A model generated the notes under the pieces. The model was not told the DNA's origin, did not search any database, and saw only the letters and a program-made list of their open reading frames with translations. This document shows, piece by piece, positions 25,760 to 33,522 of a stretch of 64,000 nt of DNA. Each line of letters opens with the position of its first letter. Positions within the stretch are counted from its first letter, which is position 1. Made by a program: the position numbers and the translations under genes. The stretch lies in the NCBI GenBank assembly GCA_963828015.1, contig CAWHCD010000002.1:62001-126000 (forward strand), written 5' to 3'. Origin of the DNA: CAVPUA01 sp963828015 (lineage in GTDB: Bacteria > Actinomycetota > Actinomycetes > Mycobacteriales > Jatrophihabitantaceae).

Positions 25760-26352
25760 GCCCGACTCCAGGAAGCGGCGCCGCGGGAAGTCCGCGGCGC
25801 CGCTTCGCCATGCTGGCGAGCAGCGTGCTCGTGCTCGCCGGCCTGCTGAGCGCCTGTGCGTCGAGCCACGGTTCGGCGTCCAAGGACAGCTATGGGTCGT
25901 TGCCGGCGTTCCTGCCGTCGACGACCCTGCACCCGGACACCGTGTTGACGGGCAGCGCGGGCCACACGGCGCTGACGTCGGAGGGCGACGCCGTCAAGGT
26001 CGAGTCGCCCAGTGGGTCGGTCCTGGTGACGGTGAGCGGCCCGGACGTGCCCGGTGAGGGGCTGCCCTATCAGGCTCCGGCCACCACCTGCACGTGGCAC
26101 GTGACCTTGACCGATGCGAGCGCGACGATGCCGATCGCGATCGCCGACTTCGACGCTATCGATCATCTCGGCGCGATCTACGCGATGACGACGGTGCCCG
26201 AGCAGCCGCCGATTCCGGCCGCCGTCGCCCCGGGTCAGACCGTCAGTTTCGAGCTGCGGGCGGTCATGCCGACCGGCGAAGGGCTGATGCGCTGGGCGCC
26301 CGGGCGGCAGCAGATCCTCGCCTCGTGGGACTTCGTCGTCGAGAACGACTAG
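25756..26352 (+). CDS. Lipoprotein of unknown function
   Basis: 198 aa from the TTG at 25756, which overlaps the phosphoesterase TGA. With that start the signal peptide has a basic n-region (SPRRR), a hydrophobic core and the lipobox LLSAC with Cys34. The alternative ATG at 25810 would leave only 15 residues before that Cys and no positive charge, which is why I prefer TTG. The mature part is beta-rich (CTWHVTLTDASATMPIAI, then FELRAVMPTGEGLMRW) without a family I can name; it may be an immunoglobulin-like or DUF4352-type fold. A perfect GC hairpin lies inside the signal-peptide coding region (25773-25805). Confidence 0.7.
   Translation: MSPTPGSGAAGSPRRRFAMLASSVLVLAGLLSACASSHGSASKDSYGSLPAFLPSTTLHPDTVLTGSAGHTALTSEGDAVKVESPSGSVLVTVSGPDVPGEGLPYQAPATTCTWHVTLTDASATMPIAIADFDAIDHLGAIYAMTTVPEQPPIPAAVAPGQTVSFELRAVMPTGEGLMRWAPGRQQILASWDFVVEND
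25773..25805 (+). terminator. Perfect 14-bp hairpin at the phosphoesterase-lipoprotein junction
   Basis: The arms AAGCGGCGCCGCGG (25773-25786) and CCGCGGCGCCGCTT (25792-25805) are perfect complements with a five-base loop. No U-tract follows. It could reduce transcription or translation between the phosphoesterase and the lipoprotein, or simply be coding DNA for the n-region of the signal peptide. Confidence 0.5.
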
Positions 26353-26356
26353 GTCG

Positions 26357-27064
26357 CTAGTCGCCGCCGCTCGCGCCGAATCGCTCGACCCGGACGTCGG
26401 CGGCGTCGACGCCGAGGTCCAGCAGCAGCTGGCTCATGGCCTCGGCGAACGCGGCCGATCCGCAGACGAAATACGTGGTGTCGGCCGCGATGAGCGGAGC
26501 GAGGTCCTCGCCGGTGAGCCGCCCGACCGGCCGCCCCCCAGCGGGGCCTGAGCGGGTAAAGGCCACCGCCTGAGCGTCCGTGACCAGCTCGTCGTGAAAG
26601 AGCAGCTCCTGTGGCCGGCGGGCCGACACGGCCAGGTGCAACAGGTTGAGCCGGCCGATGTCGCGGGCGTGGCGCAGCATCGAGACCAACGGCACGACGC
26701 CGCTGCCGCCGCCGATCGCCACGGCCCGGCGATCACCGCGCCAGACGAACCATCCCCCGATCGGGCCGCGCACCTCGAGCTGGTCGCCGATCTCGACCAC
26801 GTCGCCGAGGTAGCCCGACACCTCGCCGTCGGCAAGCAGTTCGACGCCGAGCTCGATCTGCGGATCGGCCGGCGCGGAGGCGAGGGAGTACGAGCGTTGC
26901 GCGACGTAGCCGTCCGGCGCGGTCAGCCGGATCACGTAGTGCTGACCGGGTAGCTGCTCGGCGCGCTCGGGCACGTCGAGGCGCAGCATCAGCACGCGCG
27001 GCGTCGGCTTGCTCTTGCCGCGCACCGTGGCCAGCTTCCAGGATGACGCCGCCGGCTCAGTCAC
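26357..27064 (-). CDS. FAD-binding ferredoxin reductase-type oxidoreductase
   Basis: A 235-aa FNR-family reductase. The FAD motif is QRSYSLASAP, the NAD(P) site is AVAIGGGSGVVPLVSMLRHA, and the C-terminal block is TYFVCGSAAFAEAM with the conserved Cys-Gly. It has no iron-sulfur domain, so it passes electrons straight from NAD(P)H through flavin to a partner. The partner is very likely the molybdopterin protein encoded immediately upstream: the GTG start at 27064 overlaps its stop by eight bases. Such sulfite-oxidase-like/FNR pairs are common in actinomycetes. An in-frame start further upstream would lie inside the partner's gene and is unlikely. Confidence 0.86.
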   Translation of the reverse strand: MTEPAASSWKLATVRGKSKPTPRVLMLRLDVPERAEQLPGQHYVIRLTAPDGYVAQRSYSLASAPADPQIELGVELLADGEVSGYLGDVVEIGDQLEVRGPIGGWFVWRGDRRAVAIGGGSGVVPLVSMLRHARDIGRLNLLHLAVSARRPQELLFHDELVTDAQAVAFTRSGPAGGRPVGRLTGEDLAPLIAADTTYFVCGSAAFAEAMSQLLLDLGVDAADVRVERFGASGGD

Positions 27065-27668
27065 CCTGGTACCGCTGCTCCAGCCACGGGTCACCACGGT
27101 CGTGGTAGCCGTTGCGCTCCCAGAACCCCGGCTCGTTGTGGTCCAGGAAGGTGATCCGGGTGACCCATTTGGCGCTCTTCCAGAAGTACAGGTGGGGGAC
27201 CAGCAGGCGGACGGGGCCGCCGTGCTCGATGCTGAGCGCCTTGCCCTCGTGCGACCACGCCACCCAGGCCTGGCCGTTGCTGATGTCCTCGATCGGCAGG
27301 TTGGTCGTGTAGCCGGTGGTGGATGTGGCGAGGATGTGGGTCGCGTTCGGCAGTGGCTTCGCAACGGCGAGGAAGACGTCGAGGCTGACCCCCTCGAAGG
27401 ACGTGGCCAGCTTCGACCACGTCGTCACGCAGTGGATGTCGCCCTCGTATTTCGACTGCGGCAAGGCGTGCGCCTCGTCCCAGGACCAGCTGCTCGGGTT
27501 CTCGACCAGTCCGTCAAAGGTCAATACCCACTGCTCGGTGCGCAGTCTGGGCGTGACCTCGGCGGTGAGCACCGGCCAGTCCTTACCCGTGTCGTACTGG
27601 CCCGGAGGCAGCCGAGGATCCCGCGCTGCGTGCGCCCGTCCGAAGAAACCCCGCGTAGGCCCGCTCAT
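27057..27668 (-). CDS. Sulfite oxidase-like molybdopterin oxidoreductase
   Basis: A 203-aa single-domain protein of the oxidoreductase molybdopterin-binding family (SUOX/YedY fold). The Mo-ligand Cys is in HCVTTWSK, and the pterin-binding region follows in LATSTTGYTTNLPIED and HGGPVRLLVPHLYFWKSAKW. No Tat signal or transmembrane helix is seen with the ATG at 27668, so it may be cytoplasmic. It is short beside typical sulfite oxidases because the dimerisation domain is missing, as in other bacterial members. It presumably oxidises or reduces a small substrate using electrons from the coupled FNR gene. Real substrate unknown. Confidence 0.87.
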   Translation of the reverse strand: MSGPTRGFFGRAHAARDPRLPPGQYDTGKDWPVLTAEVTPRLRTEQWVLTFDGLVENPSSWSWDEAHALPQSKYEGDIHCVTTWSKLATSFEGVSLDVFLAVAKPLPNATHILATSTTGYTTNLPIEDISNGQAWVAWSHEGKALSIEHGGPVRLLVPHLYFWKSAKWVTRITFLDHNEPGFWERNGYHDRGDPWLEQRYQGD

Positions 27669-27674
27669 GCTTTG

Positions 27675-27761
27675 ATCATGCCCGAGGCGGGCGATCTGGG
27701 GAGAGTTTTTGTACGCCGGCCGACCAGAACTCTCCCCAAATTGTGCGCGCCCGGGCATGAT
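27675..27761. repeat. Nested double inverted repeat in a divergent intergenic region
   Basis: Outer arms ATCATGCCCG (27675-27684) and CGGGCATGAT (27752-27761) are perfect complements. Inside them, inner arms GGGGAGAGTT (27698-27707) and AACTCTCCCC (27728-27737) are also perfect. The 87-base element fills the space between the divergent molybdopterin and VOC genes, so it cannot end either transcript. It may be a double operator, a cruciform-forming element or a degenerate repeat of the genome. Confidence 0.75.
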
Positions 27762-27767
27762 TGGGCC

Positions 27768-28115
27768 GTGCCGAGATTTCATCATGCGAACCTGGGCGTA
27801 CCGCCCGAGCTGCTCGATCAGGAATGCCGATTCCTGACCGAGATCGTCGGCTATCGCCGCCTCGACACGCCTAGGGACGTGCCGCAGGCGCTGTGGTTCG
27901 AGGCCAACGATCAGACGCAGATCCATCTGAGCATCGACCCCGACCACCGGCCGGCCGCCCGCGCGCACACCGCCGTGGACGTGAGCGATGAGTACGAGGA
28001 GATCGAGGGCCGGCTGATCAGCGCCAACATGCCGTTTCGGGCCAGCACCTTCGGCGCCAACCGGTTGATCGTCTGCAAGGACCCGGCCGGCAACGGGTGG
28101 GAACTCAGGGGTTAG
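27768..28115 (+). CDS. VOC family protein
   Basis: A 115-aa vicinal oxygen chelate protein from the GTG at 27768. It reads VPRFHHANLGVPPELLDQE at the start, with a metal-type His pair, then QTQIHLSIDPDHRPA with another His and VCKDPAGNGWELRG at the end, the usual closing Glu region. The three His/Glu positions could hold a metal. Substrate unknown. It has a very short promoter space shared with the divergent molybdopterin gene, occupied by the nested inverted repeat. Its 3' end overlaps the convergent glucosidase gene by 11 bases. Confidence 0.8.
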   Translation: MPRFHHANLGVPPELLDQECRFLTEIVGYRRLDTPRDVPQALWFEANDQTQIHLSIDPDHRPAARAHTAVDVSDEYEEIEGRLISANMPFRASTFGANRLIVCKDPAGNGWELRG

Positions 28116-30825
28116 GCGCGGCGCGGGGGGTGCTGGCGCTCCGGAGCACGTCACCCAGCGAGGCGACCGCGCCATGCCGGCGCAGGATCACGTCGGCGAT
28201 GAGGCCGGTCCACCCGGTCTGGTGGAAGGCGCCGAGCGCGGCCCCGTTGTCGCCGTGGAAGTACTCGCTGAAGATCAGGTTGTCGCGCCAGGCCGGATCG
28301 GTCTGCATCCGCTCGGTGCCACCGAAGCTCGCGCGACGCCCGTCCTTGTCCTTGGTGAACAGTGAGATCAACCGGTCGCGCAGATCCGCCGTGATCTGCT
28401 CGAGCGTCAGGTGCTGCCCTGATCCGGTCGGGTATTCCAGCTCCAGGTCGTCGCCGTAGAAGCGGTAGTAGCGTTCCAGCGATTCGATGACCAGGTAGTT
28501 GACGGGGAACCAGATCGGCCCGCGCCAGTTGGAGTTGCCGCCGAACATGGACGACGTCGATTCGGCCGGTGCGTAGTCGATGGTGGCCTGGAACCCGTCC
28601 GCGTCGAATTGATAGGGATGATCGCGGTGATAGGCCGACAGCGCCCGCAGCCCGTGCGGAGAGAGGAATTCGCTCTCGTCGAAGAGCTTGGCGAACAAGC
28701 GCTCCAACTGGTTCGGGCGCGCCACCGACAGCAGCAGGCGGCGGTTGGCCCCGTCGCCGCGCAGCTGCGGCGTCTGGCTCAGCGCGTCGATGTCGCCGAC
28801 GCCCTCACGTTGGAGGAAACGCATGAATCGCTTGTTCATCGTCATCGCGTCGTTGAGGACGTCGCCGTCGATGACGATGGCCGCCAACGCGGGGATGATG
28901 CCGACCATCGAGCGGACCTTGACCGAAACGGCCTCGCCGGACGGCGCCACCAGCCGGTCGTAGAACAGGCCGTCCTCCTCGTCCCACAGGCCCTGCAGAT
29001 CGATGGCCGCGCGGATGCCTGCGAAGTGCTCGAGGAACTTCAGCACCAGATCCTGCGTCGTCCGGACGCCGGCGCGGTTCAGCAACGCGGCGATGGCCGC
29101 CATCGCGACCGCGAAGGCGCCCATCCAGCCGGTGGCGTCGGATTGCTCCAGCGTGTACCCGTCCGGCACGTGCGAACGGTCGATCGGGCCGATGTTGTCC
29201 AGTCCGAGGAAGCCGCCGGAGAAGACGTCGTTGCCGTCGGCATCCTCCTGGTTGACCCACCAGCCGAAGTTCACCATCAGCTTGTCGAAGACGCGGCTCA
29301 AGAACTCCCAGTCGCGGCCGCCGTCGATCGCGAACACCTGCAGGGCGGCCCACGCGTGGACGGGCGGGTTCACGTCGCCGAAGTCCCATTCGTAGGCCGG
29401 CAAGGCCCCGTTGGGATGCTGGAACCATTCCCGGCACACCATGACCAGCTGGTATTTCGCGAAGGCGGGATCGAGGTGGGCCAGGGTGACGCAGTGGAAG
29501 GCGAGGTCCCACGCGGCGAACCAGGGGTACTCCCACTTGTCGGGCATCGAGACGATGTCGAACCCGTCGAAGGTGCGCCACTTGGAGTTGCGGCCGCTCT
29601 TGCGTTGCGCGGGTGGCACCGGCTGGCCCGGGTCGCCGTCGAGCCAGCGGCTGACGTCGTAGTAGAACAGCTGCTTGCTCCACAGCATCCCGGCGCTGGC
29701 CTGGCGCAGCACCATGGCCTCGTCCTGGCTCGCGGCGGCCGGCGTCAGTTCGCGGTAGAACTCGTCGGCCTCCTCCCGGCGCGCGCCGAGGAGCTGGCTG
29801 TACTCCGCGCCCAGCGCGTCCGCGGCGGCGGAGCGGCCCGCGGTGGTCGGTCGTAGCCGCAGGCGGAGCTCGACCGTCTCACCCGCCGCGACGGTGAGTC
29901 GATACCAGACGGAGCACTTGCTGCCGGCCCGGTCGGGGTTGACGCTCGCGGCGCCGTTGACGACGTGGTCGTTGATGCCGTCCTTGGGGTAGGCCGTGAT
30001 CGGCGCCTCGCCGTAGAGCCGGGCCACGTTGGTGTCGTTGTCGCAGAACAACAGCTCGGGGTCCGTGCCATTCGGCCCGGTGGCCGCGAGGAGTTCCATG
30101 GCACCGACGATCGGGTGCTCGAGGGTGACCGATCGGGGGCCGGTGGCCTGCAGGACGGGTTTGGTCTCGTCGTCGCCCCACGCCCAGGTGTTGCGAAACC
30201 ACGCGGTCGGCAGCACGTGGATGGTGTCGGCATCGGGACCGGCATTGGTCACCTGGATGCTCATCAGCAGGTCATCGGGACCGGCCTTGGCGTAGTGCAC
30301 CTCGGTGATCCAGTAGCGGTTCTCGTCGAACGCACCGGTGTCGAGCAGTTCGTACTCGGGCTGGTGCCGATCGCGAGCGGCGTTCGTGCTGATCAGGTCT
30401 TCGTACGGGAACGCGGCCTGGGGGTAGTGATAGCGCCAGCGGTTCCACGCGTGGCTGGGCACCGCATCGAGGTACCACCAATATTCCTTGACGTCCTCGC
30501 CGTGATTGCCCTGCGGGCCGGTGAGCCCGAACGCGCGCTCCTTCAGGATCGGGTCGCGGCCGTTCCACAGGGCCAGGCTCAGGCACAGGCGTTGGTGGAT
30601 GTCGCTGAAGCCGGCCAGGCCGTCCTCGCCCCAGCGGTAGGCGCGGGAGCGGGCGTGATCATGGGGGAGGTAGTCCCAGGCGTTGCCGTCGGCGCTGTAG
30701 TCCTCGCGCACGGTGCCCCACTGTCGTTCGCTGAGGTAGGGCCCCCACCGGTACCAGTCGCCGGCCTCGAGCAAGCCGTCTTCGAGGCGGCCGAAGCCGG
30801 TAATCCGTTCCCGCTCCGCGCCCAT
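28105..30825 (-). CDS. GH63-like glucosidase (MGH1-type glycoside hydrolase)
   Basis: A 906-aa cytoplasmic protein of the large glucosidase family related to GH63. The N-terminus has the signature WGPYLSERQWGTVREDYS and WDYLPHDHARSRAYRWGEDG, where conserved Asp/Glu lie. The (alpha/alpha)6 barrel follows, with EYPWFAAWDLAFHCVTLAHL and GGFLGLDNIGPIDRS. Near the C-terminus, SNWRGPIWFPVNYLVIESL carries the second acid region. Such proteins probably trim alpha-glucosides or storage and compatible-solute polymers; no product is proven. The start is ATG 30825 with GCGGAG upstream. Its 3' end overlaps the VOC gene on the other strand. Confidence 0.88.
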   Translation of the reverse strand: MGAERERITGFGRLEDGLLEAGDWYRWGPYLSERQWGTVREDYSADGNAWDYLPHDHARSRAYRWGEDGLAGFSDIHQRLCLSLALWNGRDPILKERAFGLTGPQGNHGEDVKEYWWYLDAVPSHAWNRWRYHYPQAAFPYEDLISTNAARDRHQPEYELLDTGAFDENRYWITEVHYAKAGPDDLLMSIQVTNAGPDADTIHVLPTAWFRNTWAWGDDETKPVLQATGPRSVTLEHPIVGAMELLAATGPNGTDPELLFCDNDTNVARLYGEAPITAYPKDGINDHVVNGAASVNPDRAGSKCSVWYRLTVAAGETVELRLRLRPTTAGRSAAADALGAEYSQLLGARREEADEFYRELTPAAASQDEAMVLRQASAGMLWSKQLFYYDVSRWLDGDPGQPVPPAQRKSGRNSKWRTFDGFDIVSMPDKWEYPWFAAWDLAFHCVTLAHLDPAFAKYQLVMVCREWFQHPNGALPAYEWDFGDVNPPVHAWAALQVFAIDGGRDWEFLSRVFDKLMVNFGWWVNQEDADGNDVFSGGFLGLDNIGPIDRSHVPDGYTLEQSDATGWMGAFAVAMAAIAALLNRAGVRTTQDLVLKFLEHFAGIRAAIDLQGLWDEEDGLFYDRLVAPSGEAVSVKVRSMVGIIPALAAIVIDGDVLNDAMTMNKRFMRFLQREGVGDIDALSQTPQLRGDGANRRLLLSVARPNQLERLFAKLFDESEFLSPHGLRALSAYHRDHPYQFDADGFQATIDYAPAESTSSMFGGNSNWRGPIWFPVNYLVIESLERYYRFYGDDLELEYPTGSGQHLTLEQITADLRDRLISLFTKDKDGRRASFGGTERMQTDPAWRDNLIFSEYFHGDNGAALGAFHQTGWTGLIADVILRRHGAVASLGDVLRSASTPRAAPNP

Positions 30826-30898
30826 GGTCGACTCCGCTTCTACGAGTGGGATCGATCGCAGTATGGCCGAGCCGATGATCATCCGCGCTGCCGGGCCC

Positions 30899-30937
30899 TT
30901 GACAACTGAGCTAAATCGATTAGCGTTACGCCTAATC
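30899..30937 (+). promoter_or_regulatory. Promoter and palindromic operator for the hydrolase-TetR pair
   Basis: A -35 TTGACA (30899-30904) and a -10 TAGCGT (30921-30926) are 16 bases apart. The -10 lies within a dyad, GATTAG (30918-30923) and CTAATC (30932-30937). The downstream TetR gene makes autorepression at this dyad likely. Elements are seen; binding is inferred. Confidence 0.55.
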
Positions 30938-30961
30938 AAATAAACCAGTCCGGAGGACGTC

Positions 30962-31798
30962 ATGACCGAGCACCTGAGCATCGCCGGCAACACCATCGCC
31001 TATGACCTTTCCGGGGCCGGCCCGCTCGTGGTGCTGGCGCACGGGATCGGCGACAGCCGGCATTCCTATCGCTTCCTCGCCCCGGCCCTGATCGACGCCG
31101 GCTATCGGGTCGCCAACGTCGATATCCGCGGGTGCGGAGAGTCCAGCCTCGGCTGGACCGGCTACAGCCGCACCGACATCGCCGGTGACCTGGTCGCCGT
31201 GGTTCGTGAACTCGGCGGTCCGGCAGTGATCACCGGGCAGTCCATCAGCGGCGGCGCGGCGACGATTGCCGCGGCCACCGCCCCCGACGTGATCAGCGGG
31301 GTCATCGAGCTGGCGCCGTTCACCCGCGCGCAGGCCCTCGACCTGGGCGGGCTGCTGCGGGTCAAGCGCTTTCGCGCCGGCTACACCCAGCTGGGTCAGG
31401 TCATGGTCATGGGCCGGCTGTCGAGCTGGAAGAGGTACCTCGACCTCGCCTACCCGGTGAAGCCGGCCGACTGGGACGGCGAGCTGGCCCGGATCGAGGC
31501 CACGTTGAGCGAGCCCGGACGGATGAAGGCGTTGCAGGCCATGTGCAAGACCAAGCCCAGCGACGCGGGCGAGCAGCTGAAGAACGTCCGTTGCCCGGTG
31601 CTCATCATCGAGGGCAGCCTCGACCCGGACTGGGTCGACCCGCGCGCCGAAGGAGAGAAGATCATCGCCGAGCTGCCCACCGGTCTGGGCGAGCTCGCGG
31701 TTATCGACGGCGCCGGCCACTACCCCCACGCCCAGACTCCGGACGAGGTGCTCGAGCTGGTCCGGCCCTTCCTCGCGACGGCGCTGCCGCATGCCTAG
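30962..31798 (+). CDS. Alpha/beta hydrolase
   Basis: A 278-aa alpha/beta hydrolase. The oxyanion region is LVVLAHGIGDSRHSYR, the nucleophile elbow is ITGQSISGGAATIA with Ser in GQSISGG, and the acid and His are in ILIIEGSLDPDW and GAGHYPHAQTPDEV. The triad is therefore complete. Epoxide, ester or lactone hydrolysis are all possible. The start ATG 30962 has a strong CCGGAGG site. It is directly followed by a TetR gene overlapping by eight bases, so both are probably repressed together and induced by a substrate or product of the enzyme. Confidence 0.87.
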   Translation: MTEHLSIAGNTIAYDLSGAGPLVVLAHGIGDSRHSYRFLAPALIDAGYRVANVDIRGCGESSLGWTGYSRTDIAGDLVAVVRELGGPAVITGQSISGGAATIAAATAPDVISGVIELAPFTRAQALDLGGLLRVKRFRAGYTQLGQVMVMGRLSSWKRYLDLAYPVKPADWDGELARIEATLSEPGRMKALQAMCKTKPSDAGEQLKNVRCPVLIIEGSLDPDWVDPRAEGEKIIAELPTGLGELAVIDGAGHYPHAQTPDEVLELVRPFLATALPHA

Positions 31799-32372
31799 AG
31801 GGGCTGGACTCGCGCCCGCTTCGGTCACCGAGGCCGGGGCCGCGCTTGCCGACGAGATCGGCTTCGACCAACTCAGCATGGGCCTGCTCGCCGAACGTCT
31901 CGGCGTCAAGACACCCTCGCTCTACAAGCATGTCGAGAATCTGGCCGACCTCGTCCACCGCATCGCCATTCTCGCCGCGACCGAGCTCGCTGACGCCCTG
32001 CGCGATGCCACCCAAGGCCGCGCCGGCAGTGACGCGCTCACCGCGGCCGCGCAGACGATGCGCTCATACGTCAAAGCCCATCCGGGTCGGTATGCGGCCG
32101 CCAACGCGGTGCGACCAGGCGGAGCGGACGACCCACTGACGGTGGCGCTCAACCGGGTGCTGGCCTCCTTCGCGGCCGTGCTGCTCGGATATCAGCTCGA
32201 TCCCGGCCAGGAGATCCACGCCCTGCGGATGCTGCGCAGCCTGCTCCACGGCTACGCGACCCTGGAGGTCGAGGGAGGCTTCCGGTTCGACACCGATGTC
32301 GATGAGAGCTTCACCTGGATGGTCAACCTGGTCGACCAGGGGCTACTGGCCGCCCGCGCGATCACGCAGTAG
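31791..32372 (+). CDS. TetR family transcriptional regulator
   Basis: A 193-aa repressor. The helix-turn-helix is at the N-terminus (QLSMGLLAERLGVKTPSLYK, with the TPSLYKHV recognition helix). The C-terminal part, GRYAAANAVRPGG onward, fits the WHG-type ligand domain. It overlaps the end of the hydrolase gene, so it is translated from the same message and probably represses it through the palindrome at 30918-30937. Its own 3' end overlaps the convergent RidA gene by 11 bases. Confidence 0.86.
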   Translation: MPRGAGLAPASVTEAGAALADEIGFDQLSMGLLAERLGVKTPSLYKHVENLADLVHRIAILAATELADALRDATQGRAGSDALTAAAQTMRSYVKAHPGRYAAANAVRPGGADDPLTVALNRVLASFAAVLLGYQLDPGQEIHALRMLRSLLHGYATLEVEGGFRFDTDVDESFTWMVNLVDQGLLAARAITQ

Positions 32373-32784
32373 GACGGACCGCGGTCGCTTCGAGCTCGTA
32401 GAGCATGCCGGGTAGGGCCAGCACAGGTACCGGAACCAGGCTCTGGGCGGGCGGCCGGTCGCCCCATACCGCTTGCAGCGCGGCGGTCAGCGTCGACAGC
32501 TTGGCCAGGTCGTGATCGACGACGAAGGACCCGATGCGCACGACGTGCACCCAGTCCAGTCCTTCGGCGGTCAGTGAGATGCCGAGGTTGCGGATCGTCT
32601 GATCCACCTGCGTGGCGAAGTCGCCCTCGATGACGTTCCCGGCCGGGTCCGAGGCCCAGTGCCCGGCGAAATACACCACCTCACCCCGTGCGGACGCGGC
32701 GAAGCTGTAGCCGTGCTGTACCGGGTTGTAGAGCCCGGGCGCGTTCGTGATCTTGCGATTGTCCACCGTGGGGTTCATGGTCAT
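32362..32784 (-). CDS. RidA family (YjgF/YER057c/UK114) protein
   Basis: A 140-aa RidA-type protein, probably a trimer. It has the start VQHGYSFAASARGEVVYFAG, the QTIRNLGISLTAEGLDWVHV helix and, near the end, PPAQSLVPVPVLALPGMLYE, with the usual Glu at its end. The Arg that binds substrate carboxylates in true RidA is at a PPAR position, where this protein has PPAQ, so it may not be a canonical enamine/imine deaminase. Two closely spaced ATG codons (32784, 32778) compete; no ribosome site decides between them. Confidence 0.8.
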   Translation of the reverse strand: MTMNPTVDNRKITNAPGLYNPVQHGYSFAASARGEVVYFAGHWASDPAGNVIEGDFATQVDQTIRNLGISLTAEGLDWVHVVRIGSFVVDHDLAKLSTLTAALQAVWGDRPPAQSLVPVPVLALPGMLYELEATAVRPTA

Positions 32785-32895
32785 GGTGAGATCTTGACAC
32801 TGCTAGTTATCCCTAGGGTGCTCCGCCGGCTGTCCCCGTAGACAGAGAGATAGCAGCCGGCAAGGGGCCGGCACCGTCACCCAAGGGGTAGGAAA

Positions 32896-33522
32896 ATGAA
32901 CTCGAAGAAGATGTTTCTCAGCCTGATTCCATGGCTGTTGTTCAGCGTCATCATCAACCGGCACGGCGCCAACGCCGCCGCGATCGCCGCACTGGCCGCA
33001 GCGGCGCTGTCCCTCGTGTTCCTGGTCAAGGACGGCCAGGAGACCGGCGTCAAGATAATCGATGCGACTGGCGTGGCGATCTTCGGGGCGCTCGCCGCGA
33101 TCGGCTTCGCCGGCGGGCAGTCGGTGGACAACTGGATTGCCGACTACGGCCGCGGCACGGCCGCCCTGGTGCTCGCGGCGATCATGCTCGGCTCGGCGCT
33201 GACCATCCCGTTCACCGAGCAGTACGCCCGCGAGTCGGTGCCGCGGGAGTACTGGGGTTCGCCGGTCTTCCGCGCGGTGAATCGCAAGATCAGCGCGCTG
33301 TGGGGCGGCGTCGTCGCGATCATGGGGCTAGGTCACCTGCTGGCCGGGTCGATCGATCCAGCCTCGAACCCGAACGCCGGCGCCCGGCCGGTCGACCTGA
33401 TCTTCAACTGGGTGCTGCCGGCCGCCCTGATCTTCTTCGCGATCAAGCAGACCGAGCAGATCAGCACGGCCGCCGGATCCAGCGCGCCGGCGCAGCCGGT
33501 CCGGAGCGGGATCACCCGGTGA
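32896..33522 (+). CDS. Conserved membrane protein
   Basis: A 208-aa protein with about five or six hydrophobic segments (LIPWLLFSVIINRHG, AIAALAAAALSLVFLV, GVAIFGALAAIGFAG, AALVLAAIMLGSALTI, GGVVAIMGLGHLLAG, LIFNWVLPAALIFFAI). A conserved-looking motif TEQYARESVPREYWGSP lies in a loop after the fourth. I recognise it as a widespread actinobacterial membrane protein but know of no function. The ATG at 32896 follows GGGTAGG. Its TGA overlaps the GTG of the carotenoid oxygenase (GTGA), indicating coupled translation. Confidence 0.78.
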   Translation: MNSKKMFLSLIPWLLFSVIINRHGANAAAIAALAAAALSLVFLVKDGQETGVKIIDATGVAIFGALAAIGFAGGQSVDNWIADYGRGTAALVLAAIMLGSALTIPFTEQYARESVPREYWGSPVFRAVNRKISALWGGVVAIMGLGHLLAGSIDPASNPNAGARPVDLIFNWVLPAALIFFAIKQTEQISTAAGSSAPAQPVRSGITR

